From Sarcina ventriculi (lineage in GTDB: Bacteria > Bacillota > Clostridia > Clostridiales > Clostridiaceae), in NCBI RefSeq assembly GCF_900456775.1, contig NZ_UAUL01000001.1:186001-250000 (forward strand): a stretch of 64,000 bases of DNA. The letters are read 5' to 3'. The position numbers and the translations under genes were made by a program. Every line of letters begins with the position of its first letter. Position 1 is the first letter of the stretch. This document shows, piece after piece, positions 1-7,612 of the stretch. The notes beneath the pieces are model-generated. The model worked only from the letters and a program-made list of their open reading frames with translations, made no database searches and was not told where the DNA came from.

Positions 1-728
1 CATGTACTAATACCTTAGAAAGTGAAGATATTTTATTTAGCTCAATGAGCAATCCTTACATTATATATAATGAAAAGGTAACTGAACCTAAACATCGTCT
101 TATGGATGAATATAACTTTTTTATGGAACTTGCAAAAATTATGAACATTAAAACTTATCCTAAAGTTTCAAAAAAAGAATATTTAAAAAAGATAATAGAA
201 CCATTAACACATTCTAATAAAGATATAACGTTAGATTATTTGAAAGATAACTGTTTTACTCTTCATAAAGATGTGGCTTGGGAAGATTTGAGCTTTAAAA
301 CTCCCTCTAAAAAATATGAGTTATTTTCATCTTTAGCTAAAGATGAGTGTGGTCACCCTCTTCCAACTTATTTAAAAAGCAAAAATCACCCTAAAAACTT
401 ATTAAGACTTATCACAGTCCATGGAAAAGATAGTTTATCTAGTCAACACTTTATTGACAAGGGAGGCATATGCGAGTTTTTTATTAATGAAAATACTTGC
501 AAAGAATTTAATATAACAAATAAAGAAATTGTAATACTAAAAACTAAAAATGGAAAAATTAAAGCCAAAGCACTAATAGATAATGGAATTCCTAATAACG
601 TTATAAAAATATATGTAGGTTGGTGGGAAAAACATGGTAATCCAAATATTTTAACATCATCAAATATATCAGATATTGGTGGACAAATAACATATAACGA
701 TAGTTTTGTAGAAATAAAAAAAGAATAG
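1..728 (+). CDS. Molybdopterin oxidoreductase, C-terminal part (partial)
   Basis: The frame is open from the window edge (first whole codon at base 3) to the TAG at 726-728, so the N-terminal Fe-S and molybdenum domains lie outside. About 241 residues are visible. The first ones (CTNTLESEDILFSS) fit the end of the catalytic domain, where 'P-x-T-x-x-E' precedes a glutamate-rich turn. From about residue 118 there is a molydopterin-dinucleotide-binding fold (LRLITVHGKDSLSSQ) and the tail VGWWEKHGNPN...ISDIGGQ, typical of this domain. The enzyme would be a soluble or membrane-associated redox enzyme of the formate dehydrogenase/DMSO reductase family; the substrate cannot be told from this part. 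The ATG at 45 is internal and not the true start. Confidence 0.85.
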   Translation, partial: CTNTLESEDILFSSMSNPYIIYNEKVTEPKHRLMDEYNFFMELAKIMNIKTYPKVSKKEYLKKIIEPLTHSNKDITLDYLKDNCFTLHKDVAWEDLSFKTPSKKYELFSSLAKDECGHPLPTYLKSKNHPKNLLRLITVHGKDSLSSQHFIDKGGICEFFINENTCKEFNITNKEIVILKTKNGKIKAKALIDNGIPNNVIKIYVGWWEKHGNPNILTSSNISDIGGQITYNDSFVEIKKE

Positions 729-746
729 GCAAATTGCCTATTCTTT
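720..746. terminator. Bidirectional terminator
   Basis: An 11-bp perfect stem (AAAGAATAGGC, loop AAATT) overlaps the stop codon of the oxidoreductase and is followed by AATTTTT. It sits between two convergent genes and can serve both. Confidence 0.8.
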
Positions 747-751
747 AATTT

Positions 752-1039
752 TTAATATTCATAATCTACAACCGCACGCTTTGAAACAGCATCTCTAACC
801 TTAGCTGCAACCTTTAAATGTTCTTCACTGACTTGGTATTTATTTAAATCTTCCTTAGTTTCAAAATCAGAATTTAAAACAATATCATAAGCGCTATCAG
901 TTGTATTAAAATTTATTCCAACCTCTATAAATTTTATGTAAGGTAATTTTTCCTTTAATCCTTCTAAAGAATTTTTTATCTCTAATGCTGTATCATTGTT
1001 CTTCTCTTTTAAAGTCCACATTACAAGATGTTTTACCAT
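752..1039 (-). CDS. Dabb-family (stress-responsive A/B barrel) protein
   Basis: A 95-residue single-domain protein. The N-terminus MVKHLVMWTLKE and the pattern of one ferredoxin-like alpha/beta barrel (helix EIKNSLEGLKEKLPYI, strand FIEVGINF, then YDIVLNSDFETKEDLNKYQVSEEH) match the Dabb family. Members are small dimeric barrels of mostly unknown function; some are stress induced and a few are oligoketide cyclases. Starts at ATG with AGGAG 12 bases upstream. It stands alone, convergent with the oxidoreductase gene and followed by a shared terminator. Specific function unknown. Confidence 0.8.
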   Translation of the reverse strand: MVKHLVMWTLKEKNNDTALEIKNSLEGLKEKLPYIKFIEVGINFNTTDSAYDIVLNSDFETKEDLNKYQVSEEHLKVAAKVRDAVSKRAVVDYEY

Positions 1040-1120
1040 TTTATCTCACACTCCTAATTAGTTTTTATCTTAATAAGAAATCAAATATACAATCATTATA
1101 CAACAAATTTAATCATTTAA

Positions 1121-2413
1121 TTAACTATTTTGCACTTTATTTCTTTTATTTTTTATAAGTATCATTATTTCTATGATAAAAGCTAAAATAATTCCAACAA
1201 CTAAACCATTACTTAAAAGAATTGTAACAGAGCTTGGCATATTTGCAAAAGCTGTTTTAGGAAGTCCCATTATTCCTATACCAGCGAATATAGGTATGCC
1301 GACAGAAAAATACATATCTTTTTTATTTTTAACATTTTCAAGTTCTTTTATAGCTGTTCCAAACATAGCGCTAAATATAGTAAAAATAGCTGCATATGCT
1401 ACTGGTGTTGGAAGTGTTGTAAAAAATGCCATTATAGGTGTTATTAAGCTTACTATTATAACTAAAATATTACCTATTAAAAATGTATTTTTTTTAGTAG
1501 ATTTTGTTTGGTCTATAAATGATGATATTGATATTGCAGTTATTCCTGCTGTTGATAAAAATATACCACTTAAAACTTGATTAAGCCCCATAATAACACC
1601 TGAACGTTTTATACTAACATCATAAGTTGTTTTATTATGTTTTTCTAAAATTGCCTTTATTACCTTTATTGAAGCAAGCATAGTACTTATTAAAATAAAT
1701 ACTGCAACTATTATAGAAGGTATCATACTAAGATTTGCTATTGGCATTCCAAATGGGAAAGGCGTTGGTAATTGAAAAAATGTATCTACTTTTGCCATAG
1801 GCTTAGTTAAGCCTAACACATAAAATAATGCCCAACCAACTATTATAACTACCATAAATGAATATGGAGCAATTTTTTTAACTTTTCTAAGTATAAGAGA
1901 TAAAATTACTAACGATACTGAACATGTTAAAACAGGAATTGATATAGTATTTCCTAAATATCCAATTCCACATAACCCTTTTACAAAGTCCATAGAAAGT
2001 TCTGCTACTAAAAGTATCATAAACGTCGCAAGCACTCTTGGACTAAATAAAACCAAAAGCTTATCCATAAGTCCAAATACGCTTATAAGCATAATAATAA
2101 CTCCAGCGGCTATTATAGAAAATGTTATAACTCTTAAAGTGTCGACATTACTGCCAAAAATAGATTGACCTATTCCAGCATAAATTAAAAATATTCCAAA
2201 CCAAAGTCCTGATGGAACTTCACTTATGTACAATTTATGTCCCAAAAATAGCTGAATTATAGCTGCTACCCCTAACATAAATATAGTTCTTTGAATAAAC
2301 ATCATAGTATCATGTGAGGTTAAATTAAAACCTTGTCCAACCGCTAAAGGATACACAACATTAGCTAATACTATAAATGCCATCCATTGAACTGACTGTA
2401 AAACCTTTTTCAT
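1121..2413 (-). CDS. NCS2-family purine/pyrimidine permease
   Basis: A 430-residue very hydrophobic protein with about 12-14 membrane segments, the size of the nucleobase:cation symporter-2 family (uracil/xanthine permeases). The central part has the family-like run SGIFLSTAGITAISISSFI, where typical members carry a G-x-x-x-T substrate-site motif, and PIMAFFTTLPTPVAYAA resembles the conserved 'IPxPVxGG' segment but is degenerate. It most resembles the divergent clostridial branch, so the substrate (uracil, xanthine or another base) is not certain. ATG start preceded by AGAGG at 11 bases. It is monocistronic; I see no purine or preQ1 riboswitch in the 150 bases upstream. Confidence 0.8.
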   Translation of the reverse strand: MKKVLQSVQWMAFIVLANVVYPLAVGQGFNLTSHDTMMFIQRTIFMLGVAAIIQLFLGHKLYISEVPSGLWFGIFLIYAGIGQSIFGSNVDTLRVITFSIIAAGVIIMLISVFGLMDKLLVLFSPRVLATFMILLVAELSMDFVKGLCGIGYLGNTISIPVLTCSVSLVILSLILRKVKKIAPYSFMVVIIVGWALFYVLGLTKPMAKVDTFFQLPTPFPFGMPIANLSMIPSIIVAVFILISTMLASIKVIKAILEKHNKTTYDVSIKRSGVIMGLNQVLSGIFLSTAGITAISISSFIDQTKSTKKNTFLIGNILVIIVSLITPIMAFFTTLPTPVAYAAIFTIFSAMFGTAIKELENVKNKKDMYFSVGIPIFAGIGIMGLPKTAFANMPSSVTILLSNGLVVGIILAFIIEIMILIKNKRNKVQNS

Positions 2414-2566
2414 TTTTTATAAGACCTCTTCTCATATTTAATTATTTGTTAACAATTTTATATTATAGCACAATAATTTTATAAGTATAACTAAAGATTT
2501 TATGTTTAAAATTACATGTTTTTGTTAATAATAAGTTAGCAAAATATTTTTTAAGGAAGTGTAATA

Positions 2567-2779
2567 ATGCCTAAAGAAACTGGAACAGTTAAATGGTTCA
2601 ACAACGAAAAAGGATATGGCTTCATATCATGTGATGGTGGAACTGATGTTTTTGTTCATCACTCACAAGTTAAAGAAAAAACTCATGATAAAAATTTACA
2701 TGAAGGAGAAAATGTAACATTTGATATAGAAGATGGTGCAAAAGGTCCTATGGCTGTAAATGTTCAAAATATAATATAA
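2567..2779 (+). CDS. Cold-shock protein
   Basis: A 70-residue single cold-shock domain. The RNP1 motif (KGYGFISC) and RNP2 motif (DVFVHHSQV) are present, with the usual start TGTVKWFNNEKGYGF. It binds single-stranded RNA/DNA and acts as an RNA chaperone in the cytoplasm. Slightly unusual is the insertion-like segment KEKTHDKNLHEGENV, longer and more charged than in classic CspA proteins. AAGGAAG lies 9 bases before ATG. Monocistronic, with its own terminator directly after the stop. Confidence 0.93.
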   Translation: MPKETGTVKWFNNEKGYGFISCDGGTDVFVHHSQVKEKTHDKNLHEGENVTFDIEDGAKGPMAVNVQNII

Positions 2780-2780
2780 T

Positions 2781-2813
2781 AAATCCTTGAAAACCTTGAA
2801 TTTTCGAGGATTT
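2781..2813 (+). terminator. Terminator after cold-shock gene
   Basis: A 13-bp stem (AAATCCTTGAAAA pairing with TTTTCGAGGATTT, one G-T pair) with a 7-base loop, starting right after the stop codon. The trailing sequence is AT-rich but only weakly T-rich. Confidence 0.65.
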
Positions 2814-2840
2814 ATTAAGCTTTAAAAGTTATTTTTTGTT

Positions 2841-4007
2841 TTAATAACATTTTTCTAAAATTTCTAAAACTTCTTCTGCAGTAAGTTTTTTATATCCACT
2901 ATCTAATAATATTGTAGAATTTGCGATAAGTGGCAACATTTCTTTTGTCGCTCCAAGTTCTCTAAGAGAAGTAACCATACCACATTCCTTAATAAATGCT
3001 TCTAAGCATGAAAATCCCTCTTGTGCAATTTCATCTTTAGTTTTTCCTTCAGTTTGTACATTCCATACTTCTTTTGCAAATCTAACAAATTTATCTAAAC
3101 CATAAGAATAGATATGACGATAGTAAGGAATTGATATTGTTGCAAGTCCCATACCATGAGCACAATCTGTATAAGCTCCTACTTGATGTTCTATCATATG
3201 AACTTCCCAGTCTTCTGTTTTTGATAATCCAGCCATTGTATTAAGAGCTAGTGTTGCACTCCACATAATGTTACTTCTTGCTTCATAATCCTTTGGATTT
3301 TTAAGTGCAACTCTTGCATTATCAATTACAGAACGAAGAAGTCCTTCAATTACATAATCTGTTGTATTATTATCAGTTCCTGAAAAATATTGTTCCATTA
3401 AATGAGACATAATATCAAAAACACCACTAATCATTTGATATTCTGGAACTGAGAATGTATATTCTGGGTTTAATATAGAGAATTTAGGATATACTTCCGC
3501 TGGGAAAACTCTACCATTTTTAAGTTTTAACTCTTCATGTGTTATAACAGATCCTCCGTTCATTTCTGAACCTGTACCAACCATTGTTAAAACTGATCCT
3601 ACTGGTACAATTTTATTGCTAACTTCTTCAAAATTTATCCAATACTTTTTAAATGCATCTTCTTTACAGTAAGCTGAAACTGAAATTGCTTTAGCACAGT
3701 CTATTACAGAGCCACCACCAACTGCTAAAATAAGATCAACATTATTATCACGAACAAGTTTTGCTCCTTCTAATACCTTGTTATAAGTCGGATTTGACAT
3801 AACTCCAGGTAACTCTACAACTTTTTTTCCGCTTTCATTTAAAATATTTATAAGATTATCATATAAACCAATTTTTTTAATAGAATTTCTTCCATAAGTT
3901 AAAAGAACAGTTTCTCCATAGTTTTTAAGCTCATCTTTTAACATATCTAAAGAATTTTTTCCAAAATGTATTTTGGTTGGATTGTAATAACTAAAATCTA
4001 ATAACAT
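2841..4007 (-). CDS. Iron-containing alcohol dehydrogenase (butanol dehydrogenase type)
   Basis: A 388-residue group III metal-dependent alcohol dehydrogenase close to clostridial NAD(P)H-dependent butanol dehydrogenases and YqhD. Visible motifs: the nucleotide loop AVGGGSVIDCAK at about 95-107, TMVGTGSEMNGGS at about 141, and the metal ligands in FDIMSHLMEQYFSG (Asp and His) and HMIEHQVGAYTDCAHGMG (two His). It reduces aldehydes to alcohols during fermentation. The 5' side carries a MerR-type promoter (4102-4132), so transcription is probably induced by an activator, perhaps in response to aldehydes or thiol stress. Monocistronic. ATG with GGAGG-like AGGGAGG just upstream. Confidence 0.92.
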   Translation of the reverse strand: MLLDFSYYNPTKIHFGKNSLDMLKDELKNYGETVLLTYGRNSIKKIGLYDNLINILNESGKKVVELPGVMSNPTYNKVLEGAKLVRDNNVDLILAVGGGSVIDCAKAISVSAYCKEDAFKKYWINFEEVSNKIVPVGSVLTMVGTGSEMNGGSVITHEELKLKNGRVFPAEVYPKFSILNPEYTFSVPEYQMISGVFDIMSHLMEQYFSGTDNNTTDYVIEGLLRSVIDNARVALKNPKDYEARSNIMWSATLALNTMAGLSKTEDWEVHMIEHQVGAYTDCAHGMGLATISIPYYRHIYSYGLDKFVRFAKEVWNVQTEGKTKDEIAQEGFSCLEAFIKECGMVTSLRELGATKEMLPLIANSTILLDSGYKKLTAEEVLEILEKCY

Positions 4008-4382
4008 ATATTCCCTCCTACAAATTAAAATAAATTATTTTCATATATTCAAATTGATAGTTAATTGTGTTTATTTAAAAGAAATAAACACTGTTAATAA
4101 CAGAATACACCCTAGAGTTAACTCTATGTCAACACTTAATATTATAATTATTTTTCTCATTTTTAATACAGATTATATTTTTTACAAAACATGTGTGAAG
4201 GTGTTTCCAAGACAAAATACATCAATTGACAAAGAAAAAAATCCAAAAGCTAGATTTAAAAATGAACATATAACAGTTAAAGAAATTATTGATTCTAATA
4301 TACAGTATTAAAATTTAATTTTCATTTTTATATATAATTATGCAATAATAAAACTATTAAAATATAATTTGGAGATGATTTT
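4008..4382. other. Intergenic region between adh and sirtuin genes
   Basis: These 375 bases hold the MerR-type promoter of the leftward dehydrogenase gene (4102-4132) and the unremarkable AT-rich upstream region of the sirtuin gene. An 85-codon open frame (4054-4311) runs through the promoter, has no ribosome site and no family resemblance, and is not called as a gene. No regulator gene of the MerR family is present here. Confidence 0.6.
4102..4132 (-). promoter_or_regulatory. MerR-type promoter with 19-bp spacer
   Basis: On the minus strand TTGACA (4132-4127) and TATTCT (4107-4102) are separated by 19 bases rather than 17. The spacer begins with the perfect palindrome TAGAGTTAACTCTA (4113-4126). 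A 19-bp spacer filled by a dyad is the hallmark of promoters that need a MerR-family activator to untwist the DNA. It points at the dehydrogenase gene starting at 4007, leaving a leader of roughly 90 bases. Confidence 0.8.
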
Positions 4383-5120
4383 ATGGATAATAAAATAGAA
4401 CAATTAGCTAAAATTTTAAAAGAAAGCAACAATATAGTTTTCTTTGGTGGGGCTGGAATGAGTACAGAATCTGGAATACCTGACTTTAGAAGCTCAAACG
4501 GTTTATTTAATGAAAAACTTAATATGACCTTTACCCCTGAGCAACTAGTATCTCACTCATTTTATATTAGATATCCAAAAGAATTTTTTAATTTTTATAA
4601 AGAAAAATTAATTTACCCTGAAGCTAAACCAAATAAAGGACATATTGCCCTTGCTAAGCTTGAAAGTTTAGGAAAACTTAAAGCCATAGTTACTCAAAAT
4701 ATTGATGGACTTCATCAAAAAGCTGGTTCTAAAAATGTTTTTGAACTTCATGGCTCAGTTCTTAGAAATTATTGTGTAAAGTGCCATGCTTTTTATGATG
4801 AAAAATTCATTCTAGAATCAAAGGATATTCCTACTTGTACTAAGTGTGGTGGAAGCGTTAAACCTGACGTAGTTTTATATGAAGAAGGACTAGATGATAA
4901 TATAATAAGAGGAGCCATAGATGCTATAAAAAAAGCTGATACTTTAATAATTGGAGGTACTTCTCTTGTTGTCTACCCTGCTGCTGGACTTATTGATTAT
5001 TTTAGAGGTAAGAATCTTGTTTTAATTAATAAAAGCTCAACTTCTGCTGACTCTAAAGCAACTTTAATTATTAATGACTCCATTGGAAAAGTTTTGGATA
5101 AAGGTGTAAACTTAATATAG
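4383..5120 (+). CDS. cobB: NAD-dependent protein deacylase (sirtuin)
   Basis: A 245-residue sirtuin of usual bacterial length. The NAD-binding motif GGAGMSTESGIPDFRSSNG (about 21-40), the TQNIDGLHQKAG loop (about 101-112), the catalytic His of ELHGS and the zinc site CVKC...CTKCGG are all present, as is GTSLVVYPAAGL. It removes acyl groups from lysines using NAD in the cytoplasm, controlling for example acetyl-CoA synthetase. GGAG precedes the ATG. It lies 40 bases before a GldA-like dehydrogenase in the same direction, and the two may be co-transcribed. Confidence 0.94.
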   Translation: MDNKIEQLAKILKESNNIVFFGGAGMSTESGIPDFRSSNGLFNEKLNMTFTPEQLVSHSFYIRYPKEFFNFYKEKLIYPEAKPNKGHIALAKLESLGKLKAIVTQNIDGLHQKAGSKNVFELHGSVLRNYCVKCHAFYDEKFILESKDIPTCTKCGGSVKPDVVLYEEGLDDNIIRGAIDAIKKADTLIIGGTSLVVYPAAGLIDYFRGKNLVLINKSSTSADSKATLIINDSIGKVLDKGVNLI

Positions 5121-5160
5121 GTTTTAAATAAAACAAAAGAAGAGTTAAGGAGGAAATATT

Positions 5161-6231
5161 ATGAGTAACAATGTATTTTTACCAAGTTATAGCATAGGAG
5201 ATAATGTGTATAGTGAAATAGATGCTATTTGTAAATCTTATGGTAAAAAAGCAATAGTAATCGGTGGAGAAACTGCTATAGAAAAATCTAAAAATCTTTT
5301 ATTAGATGGACTTAAAAATTCAAATATAGAAATATTAGATTTTTTATGGTTTGGTAGTGATGCCACATATGAAAATGTTGAAAGACTTAAAAATAATAAA
5401 AAAGTAAATGAAGCTGATATGATATTTGCAGTTGGTGGTGGAAGAAGCATTGATACAAATAAAGTTTTAAGTGATAAACTAAATAAACCACTTTTTACTT
5501 TTCCCACAATAGCATCAAACTGTGCTCCTATAACAAAAATTTCTGTAATGTATAACGAAAATCATACCTTTAAAGATTATTATTTTCCAAAAAGGTCTCC
5601 TCTTCACTGCTTTATAAACACAAAAATAATAAGTGAAGCTCCAACTAAATTTATTTGGGCTGGTATTGGAGACGCTTTATCTAAAGAATTCGAATGCACT
5701 TTTTCTTCTAAGGGTGATGTTCTTACCCATTCTAATCTTCTAGGAGTAAGTATTGCTAAAAACTGCTGTGAACCACTTTTAAAATATGGTCAAAAAGCTT
5801 TTAATGATGCTAAGGAAAATAGGGTTTCAAAAGAATTAGAAGAGGTTATATTAAATATAATAATAACTACTGGATTAGTCTCAGTTCTCGTTGATCCTAA
5901 TTATAATAGCTGTCTTGCTCACTCTATATATTATGGATATACAACCATACATGAGATAGAAAAAAATCATCTTCATGGCGAAGTGGTGTCTTATGGCGTC
6001 TTAGTTATGCTTACATGTATTAAAGATTATAAAAACCGTGATAAGATATACAAATTTAACAAAAGCATAGGTCTTCCAACATGTCTAAAAGATATTGAAG
6101 TTAAAGATTGTGATATTCCTAAAATTTTGGACAAGGCTATTAAAACAGAAGATATAAAACATGTTCCTTATGAATTAACAAAAGATATGATTTATAATGC
6201 CATACTAGATTTGGAAAAATTATCTTCATAA
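5161..6231 (+). CDS. Iron-containing alcohol dehydrogenase, glycerol-dehydrogenase-like
   Basis: A 356-residue member of the GldA-like branch. Motifs: FAVGGGRSIDTNKV (NAD loop, about 95), TIASNCAPITKISVMY, then metal ligands Asp in AGIGDALSKEFE, His in SCLAHSIYYG and His in HLHGEVVSYG. Glycerol dehydrogenases usually have the order GTLDVIEAR and S..HS..NGLT, so the substrate is likely another polyol or aldehyde. AGGAGG stands 8 bases before ATG. It follows the sirtuin gene by 40 bases and ends in a strong bidirectional terminator. Confidence 0.85.
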   Translation: MSNNVFLPSYSIGDNVYSEIDAICKSYGKKAIVIGGETAIEKSKNLLLDGLKNSNIEILDFLWFGSDATYENVERLKNNKKVNEADMIFAVGGGRSIDTNKVLSDKLNKPLFTFPTIASNCAPITKISVMYNENHTFKDYYFPKRSPLHCFINTKIISEAPTKFIWAGIGDALSKEFECTFSSKGDVLTHSNLLGVSIAKNCCEPLLKYGQKAFNDAKENRVSKELEEVILNIIITTGLVSVLVDPNYNSCLAHSIYYGYTTIHEIEKNHLHGEVVSYGVLVMLTCIKDYKNRDKIYKFNKSIGLPTCLKDIEVKDCDIPKILDKAIKTEDIKHVPYELTKDMIYNAILDLEKLSS

Positions 6232-6247
6232 TTTACATAACAATAAT

Positions 6248-6287
6248 AAAAAACAGATTTCCATTTTAATATGAAAACCTGTTTTTT
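6248..6287. terminator. Bidirectional terminator
   Basis: AAAAAACAG and CTGTTTTTT form the base of an imperfect hairpin between convergent genes, with T-rich tails on both strands. Confidence 0.7.
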
Positions 6288-6300
6288 ATTTATTATAATA

Positions 6301-6672
6301 TTACAAAGTTTGTTTAACTTCAGTTAAAGTTATTTCTAAAACCCTAGTTAAGAATGGAAATTTTTCTTTCATCATATCATATTCTTCACCTGAGGATATG
6401 AATTTTGCAGTCCCTTCAAGTCTAAAACCCGCACCTTGAGTGAAATGTCCTTGAACTTCTTTACTTCCTAAAGTCATTTTAACTTTATTGTTTTCTTTAA
6501 TATTAGCTTCTGTTTTTACCATTCCAGCTGCTGGAATTAATATTTTATTATCTTTTGTTATTGTAAGATATGAATTCCAAGTATTTGCTACATGTGGTTC
6601 TCCCTTGCCCCAAGAAATAATAGATACAACACCTTCATGGCTTATAACTTCAAAAAATTTTTCTGTTAACAT
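6301..6672 (-). CDS. Pyridoxamine 5'-phosphate oxidase family (FMN-binding split barrel) protein
   Basis: A 123-residue split-barrel protein: MLTEKFFEVISHEGVVSIISWGKGEPHVANTW is the usual start of small PNPOx-like flavoproteins, followed by YLTITKDNKILIPAAGM and KVKMTLGSKEVQGHF. It is shorter than true pyridoxamine phosphate oxidase and lacks its C-terminal part, so the B6 reaction is unlikely; an FMN-dependent reductase or flavin carrier is more probable. The upstream region carries a 12-bp inverted repeat (6714-6762), and the divergent neighbour is an Rrf2 regulator, which suggests this gene may be one of its targets. Confidence 0.8.
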   Translation of the reverse strand: MLTEKFFEVISHEGVVSIISWGKGEPHVANTWNSYLTITKDNKILIPAAGMVKTEANIKENNKVKMTLGSKEVQGHFTQGAGFRLEGTAKFISSGEEYDMMKEKFPFLTRVLEITLTEVKQTL

Positions 6673-6713
6673 ATTTTTAATCTCTCCTTATGTATTAAAA
6701 TTTTTATTAATGA

Positions 6714-6762
6714 ACTAATTAAAGATATTATTTATCGTAGATAACATTTGTCTTTAATTAGT
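6714..6762. repeat. Inverted repeat upstream of the PNPOx-like gene
   Basis: ACTAATTAAAGA at 6714-6725 and TCTTTAATTAGT at 6751-6762 are exact inverted copies 25 bases apart. They lie 42 bases before the start of the leftward flavoprotein gene. Either a leader hairpin or a pair of operator half-sites. Confidence 0.5.
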
Positions 6763-6794
6763 TTATTACATATTTTTAATATTGTCAAATTTTA

Positions 6795-6855
6795 ATTTAA
6801 TATAACAAATTAACTTTACCCCACATTCTTGTAATGTTATATTTAATATAACAAA
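6795..6855 (+). promoter_or_regulatory. Probable Rrf2 operator: direct repeats plus palindrome
   Basis: The 15-mer ATTTAATATAACAAA occurs exactly twice, at 6795-6809 and 6841-6855. The second copy is part of the palindrome GTTATA-TTTAA-TATAAC (6836-6852). Both are just upstream of the Rrf2-family gene starting at 6881, as expected for an autoregulatory operator shared with the divergent gene. Confidence 0.55.
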
Positions 6856-6880
6856 AATTAAAAGAAAGAGAGATGAACAT

Positions 6881-7381
6881 ATGAAACTTTCAATAGGAAT
6901 AGAATATGCTCTTCATTGCTTATTATATATGATTGATATTAAAGAAAATGAAACGGTAGGAATTAAAGATTTAGCTACATTTCAAGGCGTATCAGAATCA
7001 TATCTTGCAAAAGTTTTTGCAAAACTTAGCAAAGCTCAAATAGTAAAGTCAGTTCCTGGCGTTAAAGGTGGCTACACTTTATGTAAAACTCCTGAAAATA
7101 TAACTTTTTTAGATGTAGTTGAAGCTATTGAGGGAAAAGAACCCATATTTAAATGTGCAGAAATAAGACAAAATACTTTACTTTTAGATAAAAACAACTT
7201 ACCTAAAATCTATACTGATTGCCCTTGCACAATAAAAATAGTTATGCTCGAAGCAGAAGAAAAAATGAAAAATTATCTTAATACTAAAACTTTGGCATGG
7301 CTACACAGTCATGTTGATACTATTTTAACAAAAGAGCAAAAAGAAAAAACAATAGATTGGTTTGAAAATAGAAAAAAATAA
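6881..7381 (+). CDS. Rrf2-family transcriptional regulator
   Basis: A 166-residue Rrf2 regulator. The N-terminal winged helix is clear: MKLSIGIEYALHCLLYM, then GIKDLATFQGVSESYLAKVFAKLSKAQIVKSVPGVKGGYTL. It retains three cysteines, one in FKCAEIR (about 91) and two in TDCPCTIK (about 114 and 116), in the region that holds the Fe-S ligands of IscR/NsrR-type sensors, although their spacing (longer linker, CPC) differs from IscR. It may sense redox, iron-sulfur state or nitric oxide. Repeats upstream (6795-6855) suggest autoregulation and control of the divergent flavoprotein gene. Confidence 0.9.
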   Translation: MKLSIGIEYALHCLLYMIDIKENETVGIKDLATFQGVSESYLAKVFAKLSKAQIVKSVPGVKGGYTLCKTPENITFLDVVEAIEGKEPIFKCAEIRQNTLLLDKNNLPKIYTDCPCTIKIVMLEAEEKMKNYLNTKTLAWLHSHVDTILTKEQKEKTIDWFENRKK

Positions 7382-7388
7382 TTCTAAT

Positions 7389-7424
7389 AAAGGGTAAATA
7401 TGAAAACTTTGATATTTACTCTTT
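7389..7424 (+). terminator. Terminator after Rrf2 gene
   Basis: A 13-bp stem (AAAGGGTAAATAT against ATATTTACTCTTT, one G-T pair) directly downstream of the stop, followed by a T-rich stretch. Confidence 0.75.
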
Positions 7425-7612
7425 TAAGCTTTTATTAAATATCTTGCCTTTCAAAATTTTAATGGTGATAATTTCATAATAAGCATTATATACTAAAGTA
7501 TAACAATATTTTTATATTATATTTTAAATATACTAAAAAATTATTATAATATAAATTTATAGAAAGGACTTAAAATTTATAATTTTTTAATTTTAAGCAA
7601 TGGTGTTAGCAA

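Noticed and set aside
1173-1580. Long frame antisense to the NCS2 permease
   Set aside because: Complement of a hydrophobic coding region; no ribosome site and no domain. The permease on the other strand is a clear family member.
4054-4311. 85-codon open frame between the dehydrogenase and the sirtuin gene
   Set aside because: It runs across the MerR-type promoter, has no ribosome site before its ATG, and resembles nothing known. Its composition is that of AT-rich spacer.
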